Below, piece after piece: positions 48,724-59,134 of a DNA stretch of 64,000 nt; position 1 is the first letter of the stretch; every line of letters starts with the position of its first letter. Below the pieces are notes generated by a model. That model made no database searches. It worked only from the letters and a program-made list of their open reading frames with translations, and had not been told where the DNA came from. The stretch lies in assembly GCA_021793155.1 (NCBI GenBank), contig JAJYTF010000004.1, positions 62,001 through 126,000 on the forward strand, in the 5' to 3' direction. This DNA comes from Pseudomonadota bacterium. Its GTDB lineage: Bacteria; Pseudomonadota; Alphaproteobacteria; Rhodospirillales; Magnetospirillaceae. Made by a program: the position numbers and the translations under genes.

Positions 48724-49044
48724 TTAACGACTCAGCGGCGCGGTGGGCGCAGCCGGAGCCGCCGGAGCAGCTGGAGCGGCCGGCGCAGTGCTCGCCGGGG
48801 GCTGATCCATGATCGAATGCGCCTGGCTGCGCTGATTGGCCAGGATCGCCAAGCCAAGGCTGGTCAGGAAGAAACCGGTGGCCAGGATGGCCGTCGTGCG
48901 GGTCAGCAGATTGCCCGCTGCACGGCCGGTCATCACGCCGCCGCCGCCGATCCCCAGTGCTCCACCTTCGCTGCGCTGGAGCAGGATCACCCCGACCAGG
49001 GCAATGGCGATGAGGAGATGGATGACGAGAAGCACGTTCAGCAT
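48724..49044 (-). CDS. secG: preprotein translocase subunit SecG
   Basis: 106 residues. Small SecYEG component. Two membrane helices (about 2-20 and 50-70) surround the conserved LQRSEGGALGIGGGGVMTGRAAGNLL loop region. The tail is an Ala/Pro-rich string of about 25 residues with AAP repeats, common in alphaproteobacterial SecG. I start at MLNVLLVIHLL; the longer frame is shadow. A terminator follows. Confidence 0.9.
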   Translation of the reverse strand: MLNVLLVIHLLIAIALVGVILLQRSEGGALGIGGGGVMTGRAAGNLLTRTTAILATGFFLTSLGLAILANQRSQAHSIMDQPPASTAPAAPAAPAAPAAPTAPLSR

Positions 49045-49263
49045 GTAATCACCGGAACTGAGGCTGCCGCATCGGCGCGGCCGACATGTTGGCGCCTTTT
49101 TATTCGCCTTGCCCGCCGATGGCAAGCTTGCGCTTGTCCGCGCGGTCGGAAGCGGCTAAGGACCTTTCGGAAGACAACGTCACTCGGAGCGGCACGGGAT
49201 CCCGTCTGATCGACGAGATCATTCGCTCCGCTCATGACGACAATTGGACGGACCGACCGACCA

Positions 49264-51101
49264 ATGCAAGTCCTGACCATCCTTCGCCGGATCCTGCCCG
49301 GCACTTTGCGCGGCAGATTGATGCTGACTTTCCTGCTGGTCGTCTCGATTCCCATCGCGACCACCGGCTATGTGCTCGAAATGAAAGGCCGCGAGGCGCG
49401 TAAGGAAGAAAAGCTGGAAAAACTGTTCGGCCTCGCGCGCATTCTCGACGCCAATCTGGGCCCCGGCTTCGAGTGGCTGCTGGCGGATTACCGCGGGCCA
49501 GACGACCGTGCGGCGAAGATAGCCTATCTGAATCATCGGCTTGCCGCCTTCACCGACTCGGTGGCCGAGGCCAATCCGCGAGTTGGCGTCGGCTATTACA
49601 GCAAGGCACTCGACGCCATCATTACTTACGGTCCAAGCCGCGAATACGGCGGCACGGTCGGGCGGTCCATTCCCCCCGAGCACCCGGGATGGAAGGTCCT
49701 CGGCTCCGGCGAACCGACCGTGGAAACCGGACCGCAGGTACGCGGGATGATCATGAACGCCATGTGGCCGATCTCACGCCATGGCCAAGTGGTCGGCTAT
49801 ATCTGGGCCAACGAACTGGCCGACGACATCGCCCGCCAGGACAAGGCGATGGATCATGCGATCCTGGCCATCACCCTGGCCGGCATCATCCTGGGCCTGA
49901 CTTTCGCCCATGTGATGTCGGCCAAGCTGGCGCGGGATGTGGCGACCGTCACCGCCGGTTTGGCCCGCATGCAGCATGACCTGGGCCAGCCCATTCCACC
50001 GACGGCGGGCGAAATCGGCGAGATCGCCACCGCCGTCAACGCCATGGCCCGCGCCCTGCTCGACGCCCGTTCGCTGAACGACAACATCCTCAACAGCATT
50101 GCCGACGGCGTCATCGCGGTGAACGTTGCAGGCCAGGTCACCTCGATCAATCCCGCGGCGCAGCGGATGATCGGCGTGCCTTCCGAGGACGCCGTCGGCC
50201 GCCCCTATCGCCGGCTCTACAATGCCGAGGCAAGCTTCGCCAGCGCCCTGCTCGATACCCTGGAGAGCGGCCGCGAGCATATCAACGTCATTCTCGACTA
50301 TCCCTTGATGGAACAGACTTTGCGAATCAGCGCCAGCAGCAGCCTGCTGCGCGACGGCAGCGGGCGCGCCATTGGGGCGGTCGCGGTCATGAAGGACTTG
50401 AGCGAGCAAGAGCGCCTGCAAAAACAGATCCTGCGGGCCGATCGCCTGGCTGCGCTGGGCGAGATGATGGCCGGCATCGCTCACGAGATCCGCAATCCCC
50501 TGACCTCGATCCGCGGCTTCCTGCAATACCTGGAAACCTGTACCAGCATCGAGGAGTGGCAGGCCTATGCCCCCACCATTATCCGCCAGGTGGACAGCCT
50601 GAACCGCATCATCACCGAACTTCTGGAATTCAGCCGGCATCGCCCGCCCTGCACGGGGCCGGTGGCGATCAACGGTCTGGTGCGCGAAGTCACTCTGCTG
50701 GGCGGTGCGAAATCGGCCGACCGCATACGCCTCGCCCTGTCGCCGGAACTACCCTTGGTCGAGGCTGACGGCGAAGCGCTGAAGCAGGTGCTGCTGAACC
50801 TGGTGATCAACGCACTGCAGGCGATCGACCAGGATGGAACCGTCACCATTGCCACCGCCTCGGACGGTAACGGTCAGGTGCAGGTCTCGGTGGCCGACGA
50901 CGGCGTCGGCATTGCCGGGGAAGACCTGGAAAAGGTATTTGACCCGTTCTATTCCACCAAGCCCACCGGCACCGGCCTCGGTCTTGCCGTCGCCCACCGG
51001 ATCATGGACGCTCATGGCGGATCCGTCACCATCGACAGTGAACCGGGCGCCGGGACCACGGTGACGCTGCGCCTGCCCCTCAAGCATCCGGCGGAGGCTT
51101 C

Positions 51102-51105
<4 letters not shown>
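49264..51105 (+). CDS. sensor histidine kinase, AtoS-like
   Basis: 613 residues. Two membrane helices (about 19-37 and 202-218) flank a periplasmic sensor domain of about 165 residues; then a HAMP linker, a PAS domain (about 275-370) and the kinase core: H-box AGIAHEIRNPLTSIRGF, N-box LLNLVINALQAI, G-boxes VADDGVGIAGED and GTGLGLAVAHRIMDAHGG. The downstream partners resemble AtoC and AtoE, so a signal related to short-chain acids is likely. The ATG at 49234 is an alternative start. The stop overlaps the next gene (ATGA). Confidence 0.87.
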
Positions 51106-52496
<1,391 letters not shown>

Positions 52497-52507
52497 CGGT
52501 CGCCAAT

Positions 52508-52542
52508 GCGCAAAATCTTGCGCAATGCGCAGCATTTTGCGC
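52508..52542. promoter_or_regulatory. 35-bp palindromic upstream activator site
   Basis: GCGCAAAAT at the left end and ATTTTGCGC at the right end, with inner TGCGCA/TGCGCA around the centre at 52525, form a near-perfect 35-bp palindrome made of two related half-sites. It is placed about 155 bp before the predicted start of transcription, the distance normal for an NtrC-type activator site, and it resembles the E. coli AtoC site in overall shape (two inverted TGCA-containing halves). Confidence 0.7.
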
Positions 52543-52552
52543 CTCTGTGGGC

Positions 52553-52640
52553 GATCCTTCGATACGGCGCCCTTGAAGGAGGATAAGGTTCTTGACCTTG
52601 TCCTGAGGAGCGGCGCCCGGCGCCGCGTCTCGAAGGACGG
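52553..52640. repeat. REP-like dispersed repeat, family C copy 2
   Basis: GATCCTTCGATACGGCGCCC through CGCCGCGTCTCGAAGGACGG. The element lies between the 35-bp palindrome and the sigma-54 promoter, so it lengthens the DNA loop between them. Confidence 0.55.
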
Positions 52641-52655
52641 CCTCACTTCACCCAT

Positions 52656-52671
52656 TGGCACGGCCGTTGCT
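52656..52671 (+). promoter_or_regulatory. sigma-54 promoter (-24/-12)
   Basis: TGGCACG (52656-52662), four bases, TTGCT (52667-52671): an exact match to the sigma-54 consensus, with GG at -24 and GC at -12. Predicted start near 52681, about 29 bases before the transporter ATG. Confidence 0.85.
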
Positions 52672-52709
52672 GCTTCAACCCCGACATCAATACACGGGGG
52701 AGCTTCGCC

Positions 52710-54035
52710 ATGGTCAAGATCATCTCGCGATTTTTCACCAATGTCGTCCACAAATACCTTCCCGATCCCCTGATCTTCGCCATTCTCCTGACCATCATCG
52801 TCTTCGGTTTGGCCGTCGGACTGACGCCGAAAACACCGTCCGACATGGTGGCGATGTGGGGCGATGGTTTCTGGAACCTGCTGAAATTCTCGATGCAGAT
52901 GGCGCTGGTGCTCGTCACGGGCCATGCCCTGGCCAGTTCCATGCCGATCCGTCGCGGCATGGCGGCCATGGCGTCGGTCGCGGCGACGCCGGCCCAGGGC
53001 GTCATGCTGGTCACTTTCGTCTCATCGGTGGCCTGTGCCATCAACTGGGGCTTCGGGCTGGTGGTCGGCGCCATGTTCGCCCGGGAGGTGGCCCGCCGGA
53101 TTCCCAAGTCGGACTACCGCCTGCTTATCGCCTCCGCCTATATCGGCTTCCTCACCTGGCATGGCGGGCTCTCCGGCTCGGTGCCCCTGGTAGCGGCGAC
53201 CAAGGGCAATCCCATGGAGAAGCTGGTCGGTATCATTCCCGTCTCCGACACTCTTTTCACCGGCTACAATATCTTCGTCACGGTCGCGCTGATCGCCACG
53301 CTGCCCTTCCTTACCCGGCTGATGATGCCGAAAGAAGACGAGGTGGTAGCGGTGGATCCCCGCCTGCTGGACGACGATGCCACGGCGTTCCGGCGGACGC
53401 TCGGCCCCGACGCCACCGTCGCCGAACGGCTGGAAGAAAGCCGCATCCTCGGTTTCCTGGTATCCGGCACGGCCATCGCCTATCTGGTCCAACGCAGCCT
53501 GGTCAAGGGCCTGGTCATCGACATCGACACCGTCAATTTGATGTTCCTCGCCGCCGGCATGCTTCTGCACCGCACGCCCATGGCCTATGCCCGCGCGGTC
53601 TCGGCGGCGGCTCGCGGCACCGCCGGCATCATGATCCAATTCCCCTTCTATGCCGGAATTCAGATCATGATGGACAATTCCGGTCTGGGAGGACTGATCA
53701 CCAACGCCTTCGTCAGCATCGCCAACAAGCACACCTTCCCTTTCCTCGCCTTCCTCAGCTCCGGCCTGATCAACTTCGCCGTCCCTTCGGGTGGCGGCCA
53801 CTGGGTGGTGCAGGGCCCCTTCGTCATGCCGGCGGCCAAGGCGCTCGGGGTGGACATGGGAAAGGCGGCGATGGCCATCGCCTATGGCGAAGCATGGATG
53901 AACATGGCTCAGCCGTTCTGGGCATTGCCCGCCCTGGCCATCGCCGGCCTGGGCGTACGCGACATCATGGGCTACTGCGTCACCGCCCTCCTGCTGTCGG
54001 GCCTGATCTTCTCGGCAGCCATGATCTTCTTCTGA
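52710..54035 (+). CDS. atoE: short-chain fatty acid transporter, AtoE family
   Basis: 441 residues with about ten or eleven hydrophobic helices. Family members carry short-chain fatty acids such as butyrate or acetoacetate into the cell. Landmarks include the N-terminal YLPDPLIFAILLTIIVFGLA, the conserved NWGFGLVVGAMFAREVARR segment, WHGGLSGSVPL and the late SGGGHWVVQGPFVMPAAKALG. It is preceded by a sigma-54 promoter and an AtoC-like two-component system, which supports the role. No atoD, atoA or atoB gene is in the window. Confidence 0.9.
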   Translation: MVKIISRFFTNVVHKYLPDPLIFAILLTIIVFGLAVGLTPKTPSDMVAMWGDGFWNLLKFSMQMALVLVTGHALASSMPIRRGMAAMASVAATPAQGVMLVTFVSSVACAINWGFGLVVGAMFAREVARRIPKSDYRLLIASAYIGFLTWHGGLSGSVPLVAATKGNPMEKLVGIIPVSDTLFTGYNIFVTVALIATLPFLTRLMMPKEDEVVAVDPRLLDDDATAFRRTLGPDATVAERLEESRILGFLVSGTAIAYLVQRSLVKGLVIDIDTVNLMFLAAGMLLHRTPMAYARAVSAAARGTAGIMIQFPFYAGIQIMMDNSGLGGLITNAFVSIANKHTFPFLAFLSSGLINFAVPSGGGHWVVQGPFVMPAAKALGVDMGKAAMAIAYGEAWMNMAQPFWALPALAIAGLGVRDIMGYCVTALLLSGLIFSAAMIFF

Positions 54036-54065
54036 CGTTTCGACCACTGTAAACAAAGGTGCCCC

Positions 54066-54326
54066 ATGTCTTCCGATACCCTGCTCGGACCCGTCGTCGT
54101 CGACGTGCCAGTCACCCTGCGCATCACCATCGGCTTCCCCGACGGGTTGCCGATCGACGCGGCCCGCGCGGCGGTCGTCCTGGCCTGCCAAGCGGCGGAT
54201 AGACTCGGCTATGTAAGTCAGGAGCGCATTCGCGCGTTTAACGCGATGAACAGGCTTGACCACTTCACCCCAGGTGTGATCGAGTCAGTAAAATGCCTGG
54301 TGGATGATCTCGCACCAGGGATGTAG
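54066..54326 (+). CDS. small unknown protein
   Basis: 86 residues, not recognised. AAAGGTG before the ATG is a fair ribosome binding site. The N-terminal half is acidic-hydrophobic (VVVDVPVTLRITIGFPDGLPID) and the C-terminal half is helical. It lies 30 bp after the transporter stop and 15 bp before the chemoreceptor start, all in one direction, so it may be on either transcript. Confidence 0.5.
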   Translation: MSSDTLLGPVVVDVPVTLRITIGFPDGLPIDAARAAVVLACQAADRLGYVSQERIRAFNAMNRLDHFTPGVIESVKCLVDDLAPGM

Positions 54327-54341
54327 GGGAGTTTGTACTCA

Positions 54342-56042
54342 ATGGCAGGCATGCGCAGCCGCTCCAGCTCTTTGCGCTGGCGCATTGGCTTCCTTGGAAG
54401 CCTTTCATTGATTGCTGCAGCTCTGGTTGCCGCGGTCGGCGGACATTTCGTCGACCGCGCCCTTACCGAGCAGCGGATGAACAGCGTCCGCTTTCTCGCG
54501 GATGCGGGCGGCACCATCGCCAAAGGCTTCTACGACCAGGCACAAGCCGGTCTGATGAGCGAAGATGAGGCGAAGAAGCGGGCGGCCGACGCCATCGGCG
54601 CAATCCGCTACAACGGACCGGAATATCTTTGGATCTGGACCTCGAAGTCCATCAACGTCATGCATGCCAACAAGGCGCTGATCGGCAAGGATGGCTCGCA
54701 GATCAAGGACCGCAACGGCCTTTACGTCATTCCGGCGGTCGTCCGGGCGGCGATGAGCGAGCCACCCCGGGCTGTTCACTACCAGTGGCCCCGGCCCGGC
54801 GACCCGAACGGGCCCGTGTTCGACAAGGTCGGCTACTCGGTCTATTTCAAGCCCTGGGACTGGGTGATCGGCACCGGCGTCTATACCGACGACCTGGCGG
54901 CTGAGTTCCGGCGCATCATGGCGGTCTTCGGCCTGGTCGTCGCGGCGGTCGGCGTCGTCGCCATCCTGCTCGGCTGGGTGGTTGCCCGCGGTATCGCGGC
55001 TCCGATCTCGGCCATCACGGCAACCATGCGCCGGCTGGCCGAAGGCGATCTCTCGGTGTCCGTCCCGGTGGAACGCCGCCACGACGAAATCGGCGAGATG
55101 GCGGTCGCCGTCCAGGTCTTCAAGGATAACGCCATCCAGGTCGAGGCCTTGCGCCGCCAACATGATGAGGACGTCGCCCGCGCCACCGACCAACGCAAGG
55201 AAGCCATGCAACAGATGGCCGACCAGTTCGAGGCCAGCGTGCTCACCGTGGTGCAGGATGTGTCGACCTCGGCCAGCGCAATGCAGCAGCAGTCTCAGAA
55301 CCTGGCCGCCACGTCCGACCAGGCCGGGACCCGGCTGGCGACCCTGGCCGCCGCTTCGGGACAGGCTACCGGCAATGTGGAAACCGTAGCCACCGCGGCC
55401 GAAGAACTGTCCGCTTCGGTCTCCGAGATCGCCCGCCAGGTTGCCGACGCCGCCCGCATCTCGGCCTCCGCATCCGAGGAAACGAGCCGCACCAACGCCA
55501 TGGTGCAGGCCCTCGCCTCCTCCGCCGACCAGATCGGCGAAGTCGTGCGGCTGATCAACGATATCGCCAGCCAGACGAATCTGCTGGCCTTGAACGCCAC
55601 CATCGAAGCGGCACGCGCCGGCGACGCCGGAAAAGGATTCGCCGTCGTGGCCGGCGAGGTCAAAGGCCTGGCCACCCAGACGGCCAAGGCGACCGAGGAA
55701 ATCAGTGCGCAAATCGCCACGGTGCAGGAGGAGACCCGCCGGGCGGTCGACGCCATCCGCACCATCGGCACGGTGATCGACCAGTTGCGCGAAATTTCCT
55801 CGGGCATCGCCTCGGCAGTCGAGGAACAAGGCGCGGCAACCAAGGAAATCGCCCGCAACGTCCAGCAGGCCGCCGAAGGAACGCGGGACATTTCTCGCGA
55901 CATCGACGCTGTGGCCGAGGCGGCGGCGACCTCGTCCTCCACTGCCGGCCACATGCACCGGTCCTCGCTTCAGATGGCCCAGGAGTCCGAGAGGCTGCGC
56001 AACGAGGTGGCGAAGTTCCTGGTCAAGGTGCGACAGGGCTGA
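54342..56042 (+). CDS. methyl-accepting chemotaxis protein with single Cache domain
   Basis: 566 residues. First membrane helix about 13-35, periplasmic sCache-type sensor (about 40-185, with [12 protein letters not shown] and [19 protein letters not shown]), second helix (about 190-212), HAMP, and a cytoplasmic signalling domain with the hairpin tip [23 protein letters not shown]. It relays ligand binding to CheA/CheW and the flagellar motor. A close homologue type often senses small organic acids. The ATG 54342 has GGGGAG about 10 bases upstream, better placed than the TTG at 54333. Its stop abuts the next gene's. Confidence 0.92.
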   Translation: MAGMRSRSSSLRWRIGFLGSLSLIAAALVAAVGGHFVDRALTEQRMNSVRFLADAGGTIAKGFYDQAQAGLMSEDEAKKRAADAIGAIRYNGPEYLWIWTSKSINVMHANKALIGKDGSQIKDRNGLYVIPAVVRAAMSEPPRAVHYQWPRPGDPNGPVFDKVGYSVYFKPWDWVIGTGVYTDDLAAEFRRIMAVFGLVVAAVGVVAILLGWVVARGIAAPISAITATMRRLAEGDLSVSVPVERRHDEIGEMAVAVQVFKDNAIQVEALRRQHDEDVARATDQRKEAMQQMADQFEASVLTVVQDVSTSASAMQQQSQNLAATSDQAGTRLATLAAASGQATGNVETVATAAEELSASVSEIARQVADAARISASASEETSRTNAMVQALASSADQIGEVVRLINDIASQTNLLALNATIEAARAGDAGKGFAVVAGEVKGLATQTAKATEEISAQIATVQEETRRAVDAIRTIGTVIDQLREISSGIASAVEEQGAATKEIARNVQQAAEGTRDISRDIDAVAEAAATSSSTAGHMHRSSLQMAQESERLRNEVAKFLVKVRQG

Positions 56043-56792
56043 TCAGGCAAGGGCGCAGGTCCTTTCCCGCTTCATCTCGGGCTGCGCATTCTCCTTGAGC
56101 CCGGCTGGCGGGCACTGCCGCCGGGCGCCATCGTTGCGCCGTTCCCGCAGGCCGGCGACGAACACGGCGGCCTCGGTTCGATTCTGGCATTTCAACAGCT
56201 TCAGAAGGCCGCGTACCCTCGTTTTCACGCTGGCCTCTGTCAGTCCCAGGGCCCGGGCAATCGAACCGTTGCTCTCCGCCTGGGCCAAATGATCCACGAT
56301 AGCGCGGTCGATCCCCTGCAGTTCCGCGACGGCATCGCAGCGCAGCCGGTCGGAGACGATGTCCATGATCGCCGTCGGCGGCAATACCGAAAGACCTGCC
56401 TTGGCAAGTGCCACCACCACCTTGACCGAAGGCGTTGCCGCATCGGCGAACCAGATCCCTTCGACCTTTTCAAGAAACGCCCAGCTATCGATGAAATCGG
56501 CCGAGTCCATGACCAGAACCACGGTATGGTCCGAACAATAATCCAGCCACCGGTCGCCATGGGCTTGCACCAGGCGGCGCATGGATGGAAGGCTGACGAT
56601 CACAGCCTCCGCGTCAGGCCACAAACAGTCCGGCCGCAAGCCGGCAGGAGCGACGCGGATGACCGAGACTGGCCCTTCCGCACTGTCGATGCGACCCAGG
56701 ATCTGCTCGGAAAATCGTTGATCATCGATGAAAAGCGCAATTATCGGCGAACTTGCGTCGTTCATCGGGAGTTCCATGTCCAACATCGTCAA
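56043..56792 (-). CDS. LuxR-type transcriptional regulator
   Basis: 249 residues. The N-terminal half (about 15-135) has a pseudo-receiver-like pattern (IIALFIDDQRFSEQILGRI, VVLVMDSADFIDSWAFLEK) without a convincing phospho-aspartate site. Residues about 165-220 form a LuxR helix-turn-helix (GSIARALGLTEASVKTRVRG). A basic tail follows. The stop codons of this gene and of the convergent chemoreceptor are exactly adjacent (TGATCA), with no terminator between. Confidence 0.8.
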   Translation of the reverse strand: MTMLDMELPMNDASSPIIALFIDDQRFSEQILGRIDSAEGPVSVIRVAPAGLRPDCLWPDAEAVIVSLPSMRRLVQAHGDRWLDYCSDHTVVLVMDSADFIDSWAFLEKVEGIWFADAATPSVKVVVALAKAGLSVLPPTAIMDIVSDRLRCDAVAELQGIDRAIVDHLAQAESNGSIARALGLTEASVKTRVRGLLKLLKCQNRTEAAVFVAGLRERRNDGARRQCPPAGLKENAQPEMKRERTCALA

Positions 56793-57217
56793 ATCCTCGG
56801 TTGAAATATGGCCATCTTGGCCACCAGTCAGGCATGCAAGGATTTGACCTTCATCATATCCCTCATGCTTGTGCAGGATGAAAGTATATTACCGTCAGCT
56901 TATTTTGATTATTTCCAACGAGGTATTAACGCTTATGGGGCATAGCTGAAATCAAATGGATCCGGCAGACGCCACGGCATCGAGAGCCCTGCCCGCCATC
57001 GCGCAAGGCGGCCCGCCACGCGGCCTCTCCACTTGTGGAAGGGTCCGGGGCATCCCGATCGGCCACAATTCAATCAATTGGCAGGCCGCCTTGTAAGTGG
57101 GGCATAATCCCGGGCGAACTCACGACAACATCATTCAAGGCGGCCCTGGCGGGCCTCCTCAGATGCTATGGGGCGGCGGCGAGGAATGGCACCATCGTCG
57201 CTCTTCGAACTTCGCCG
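56793..57217. other. 425-bp gap before IS110 remnant
   Basis: The first 150 bp are AT-richer and probably hold the LuxR gene promoter. From about 57050 on the sequence belongs to the left end of the IS110-type remnant. A stretch at 57063-57091 (CCACAATTCAATCAATTGGC onward) resembles the inner part of the family D element. No gene is seen. Confidence 0.4.
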
Positions 57218-57739
57218 ATGGAGCGCCCCATGCCCAAAATCAATGATTTGAGCCGATGCCTCGCCGCCTTCGAGCAGGATAGCACGCTGGTCGCGGTAAT
57301 CGAGATGAGCCTGTCGAGTTGGCTCGTCGAAGGGATCATTCCGGGCCTGTCGCGTGATTCCCTGAAGAAGCTGGAAGCGGATCAAGACGGCCTGCTTGCG
57401 CTTTTGCATCGCTGGCGGGACGAGGCGGTGAAGGCGGGCAAGACGATCAAGCGGATCTGCGTGGCCTACGAGGCCGGGCGGGACGGTTTGTGGCTAGCCC
57501 GATGGCTGCGCAACCACGGGATCGAGGCCTACGTCATCCATCCGACCAGCATCCCGGTGTCGCGCGAGCATCGCCGGGCGAAGACGGACCGGCTGGATAT
57601 CGGCCTGCTGAAGCGGTCCTTCCTCGGCTGGCTGCGCGGCGAGCCGAAGCACTGCAGCATGTCGGCCATTCCGACGCTGGAAGAGGAGGATGCCCGGCGA
57701 CCGAATCGGGAACGGGAACGGCTGGTTGCCCAGGGATGA
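57218..57739 (+). pseudogene. truncated IS110-family transposase
   Basis: About 170 residues of the N-terminal DEDD RuvC-like domain of an IS110-family transposase: LVAVIEMSLSSWLVEGIIPG, then KRICVAYEAGRDGLWLARWL and VIHPTSIPVSREHRRAKTDR with the late acidic residue and basic region. Full proteins are about 330-400 residues; here the frame stops at 57737-57739 just after NRERERLV, at the edge of a family C repeat, and the C-terminal Tnp domain with its catalytic serine is missing. The element is dead on its own. Confidence 0.8.
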
Positions 57740-57831
57740 GGGCAAACTGTTGATTTTCCTCACCCTGAAAAGCCGCCGATGGCGGCGCCTCGAAGGATGC
57801 ACCGGCAGTAGGACAAATTTCTGCTCGGGGT
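57736..57831. repeat. REP-like dispersed repeat, family C copy 3
   Basis: GATGAGGGCAAACTGTTGAT through GGCGGCGCCTCGAAGGATGC. It is similar along most of its length to 8749-8845. It begins where the IS110 coding sequence ends and supplies its stop codon. Confidence 0.6.
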
Positions 57832-57911
57832 TTTGCCCCACTTGCGCCGCCTGATCCAGACCCTCGCGAACCAGGCGTCCGGGGCGGAGCACTATTAGCA
57901 TTGGCTTTTCG

Positions 57912-58037
57912 CCCTCGCCGGGCGGGGCCATCCGGCCTCTTGGCCGCCGCCTCAATGGCGGCTGGTTGGCCGGTTTCCCTGTTCCAGCGACCGTTGAGGG
58001 CGCGGCCAAGGGGCCGGATGGCCCCGCCCGGCGAGGG
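57912..58037. repeat. 126-bp near-perfect palindrome
   Basis: Two 54-base arms (57912-57965 and 57984-58037) pair with four mismatches and two G-T pairs around an 18-base loop. The outer 36 pairs have no mismatch apart from one G-T. Arms begin CCCTCGCCGGGCGGGGCCAT. No coding sequence overlaps it. Confidence 0.85.
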
Positions 58038-58083
58038 ACTATGGTAAACCTAGTGCCGTGACCCTTTTGATTGAGTCACTGCG

Positions 58084-58206
58084 CTAGTGGTCCGCCCCAG
58101 ACGCTTGGTCCCCAAGCGCCTGGATCAGGCGGCCCACCAACCAATTGAATTGTGGTGAAAATTCGACGGCTGGTGGCGGTACCATCCGTCGGATTTTCAC
58201 CACTAG
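58084..58206. repeat. MITE-like element with CTAGTGGT ends, family D copy 2
   Basis: 123 bp bounded by CTAGTGGT (58084-58091) and ACCACTAG (58199-58206), with internal hairpins GACGCTTGG/CCAAGCG and CGACGG/CCGTCG. It is the reverse-oriented relative of 24578-24698. Its CTAG end contains the tpiA stop codon. Confidence 0.75.
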
Positions 58207-58955
58207 CAGCTCTGAGCGATCGCCCAGAAATCGTCGACCTTCAGGCTGGCACCGCCGATCAGGCCGCCGTCCACGTCTTCCAGCGCCAGGAGTTCCTTGG
58301 CGTTCGACGGCTTCATCGAACCGCCGTACAGAATGCGCAGACGGGCCGAACCGGCGGTCCCCAGGCGCTTGGCCGCCAAGGCGCGGATAGCGCCGTGCAC
58401 CTCGGCCACTTCCGGCGTGGTGGGGGTGCGGCCGGTGCCGATGGCCCAGACCGGTTCATAGGCGATGACCGTATTGTCCGGCGTCGCGCCGTTGGGCAGT
58501 GACCCTTCGAACTGGCCGCCCACCACCTCCAGGGTACGCCCGCCATCACGCTCGACTTCCGTTTCACCGATACAAATGATGGCGATCAGGCCGGCCGCAT
58601 GGGCCGCGGTGGCCTTGGCCCGCACTACCGCATCGCTCTCGCCGTGATCGGCGCGCCGCTCGGAATGGCCGACGATGACGTAGCTGGCGCCAAGATCCTT
58701 GAGCATCGGCGCGGCGATGTCCCCGGTATGGGCACCGCTCTTGTCCGCATGGCAGTCCTGGCCGCCCACCGCCAGCCGGCTTCCGGCCACGGCGCGGGCA
58801 ACCGAATCGACCACCGTCGCCGGTGGGCAAACCAGCAGGTCCGCTGCCGGCGCCTGGGCCCTCAGCTTCGCGGCGATGCCTTCGGCCAGCGCAACGCCTT
58901 CGGCCTTCAGGCAATTCATCTTCCAGTTACCAGCAATCAACGGGCGACGCGACAT
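58203..58955 (-). CDS. tpiA: triosephosphate isomerase
   Basis: 250 residues. Interconverts glyceraldehyde 3-phosphate and dihydroxyacetone phosphate. Asn10 and Lys12 (GNWKMN), His97 (VGHSERR) and Glu167 ([11 protein letters not shown]) are all present, as is the phosphate loop [13 protein letters not shown]. The stop codon TAG (58203-58205) comes from the end of a family D repeat, so the last residues may have been set by its insertion. Confidence 0.96.
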   Translation of the reverse strand: MSRRPLIAGNWKMNCLKAEGVALAEGIAAKLRAQAPAADLLVCPPATVVDSVARAVAGSRLAVGGQDCHADKSGAHTGDIAAPMLKDLGASYVIVGHSERRADHGESDAVVRAKATAAHAAGLIAIICIGETEVERDGGRTLEVVGGQFEGSLPNGATPDNTVIAYEPVWAIGTGRTPTTPEVAEVHGAIRALAAKRLGTAGSARLRILYGGSMKPSNAKELLALEDVDGGLIGGASLKVDDFWAIAQSC

Positions 58956-59134
58956 GATCCCACAACCTCCCAGGTTTATTTTGTCAGCGAGGATTTAGCA
59001 CGGTGCTTTACGGATTTCCAGGTAGCCGGTGGTGCCGACACGCAACCTCTCCCCGCGATCCTGTTTTCCGAGTTGCCGCGGTCCGGAGCGGCTTCTATGA
59101 TGCCGCCTCCCGCCATACAAGGCTTGGATTTTAC

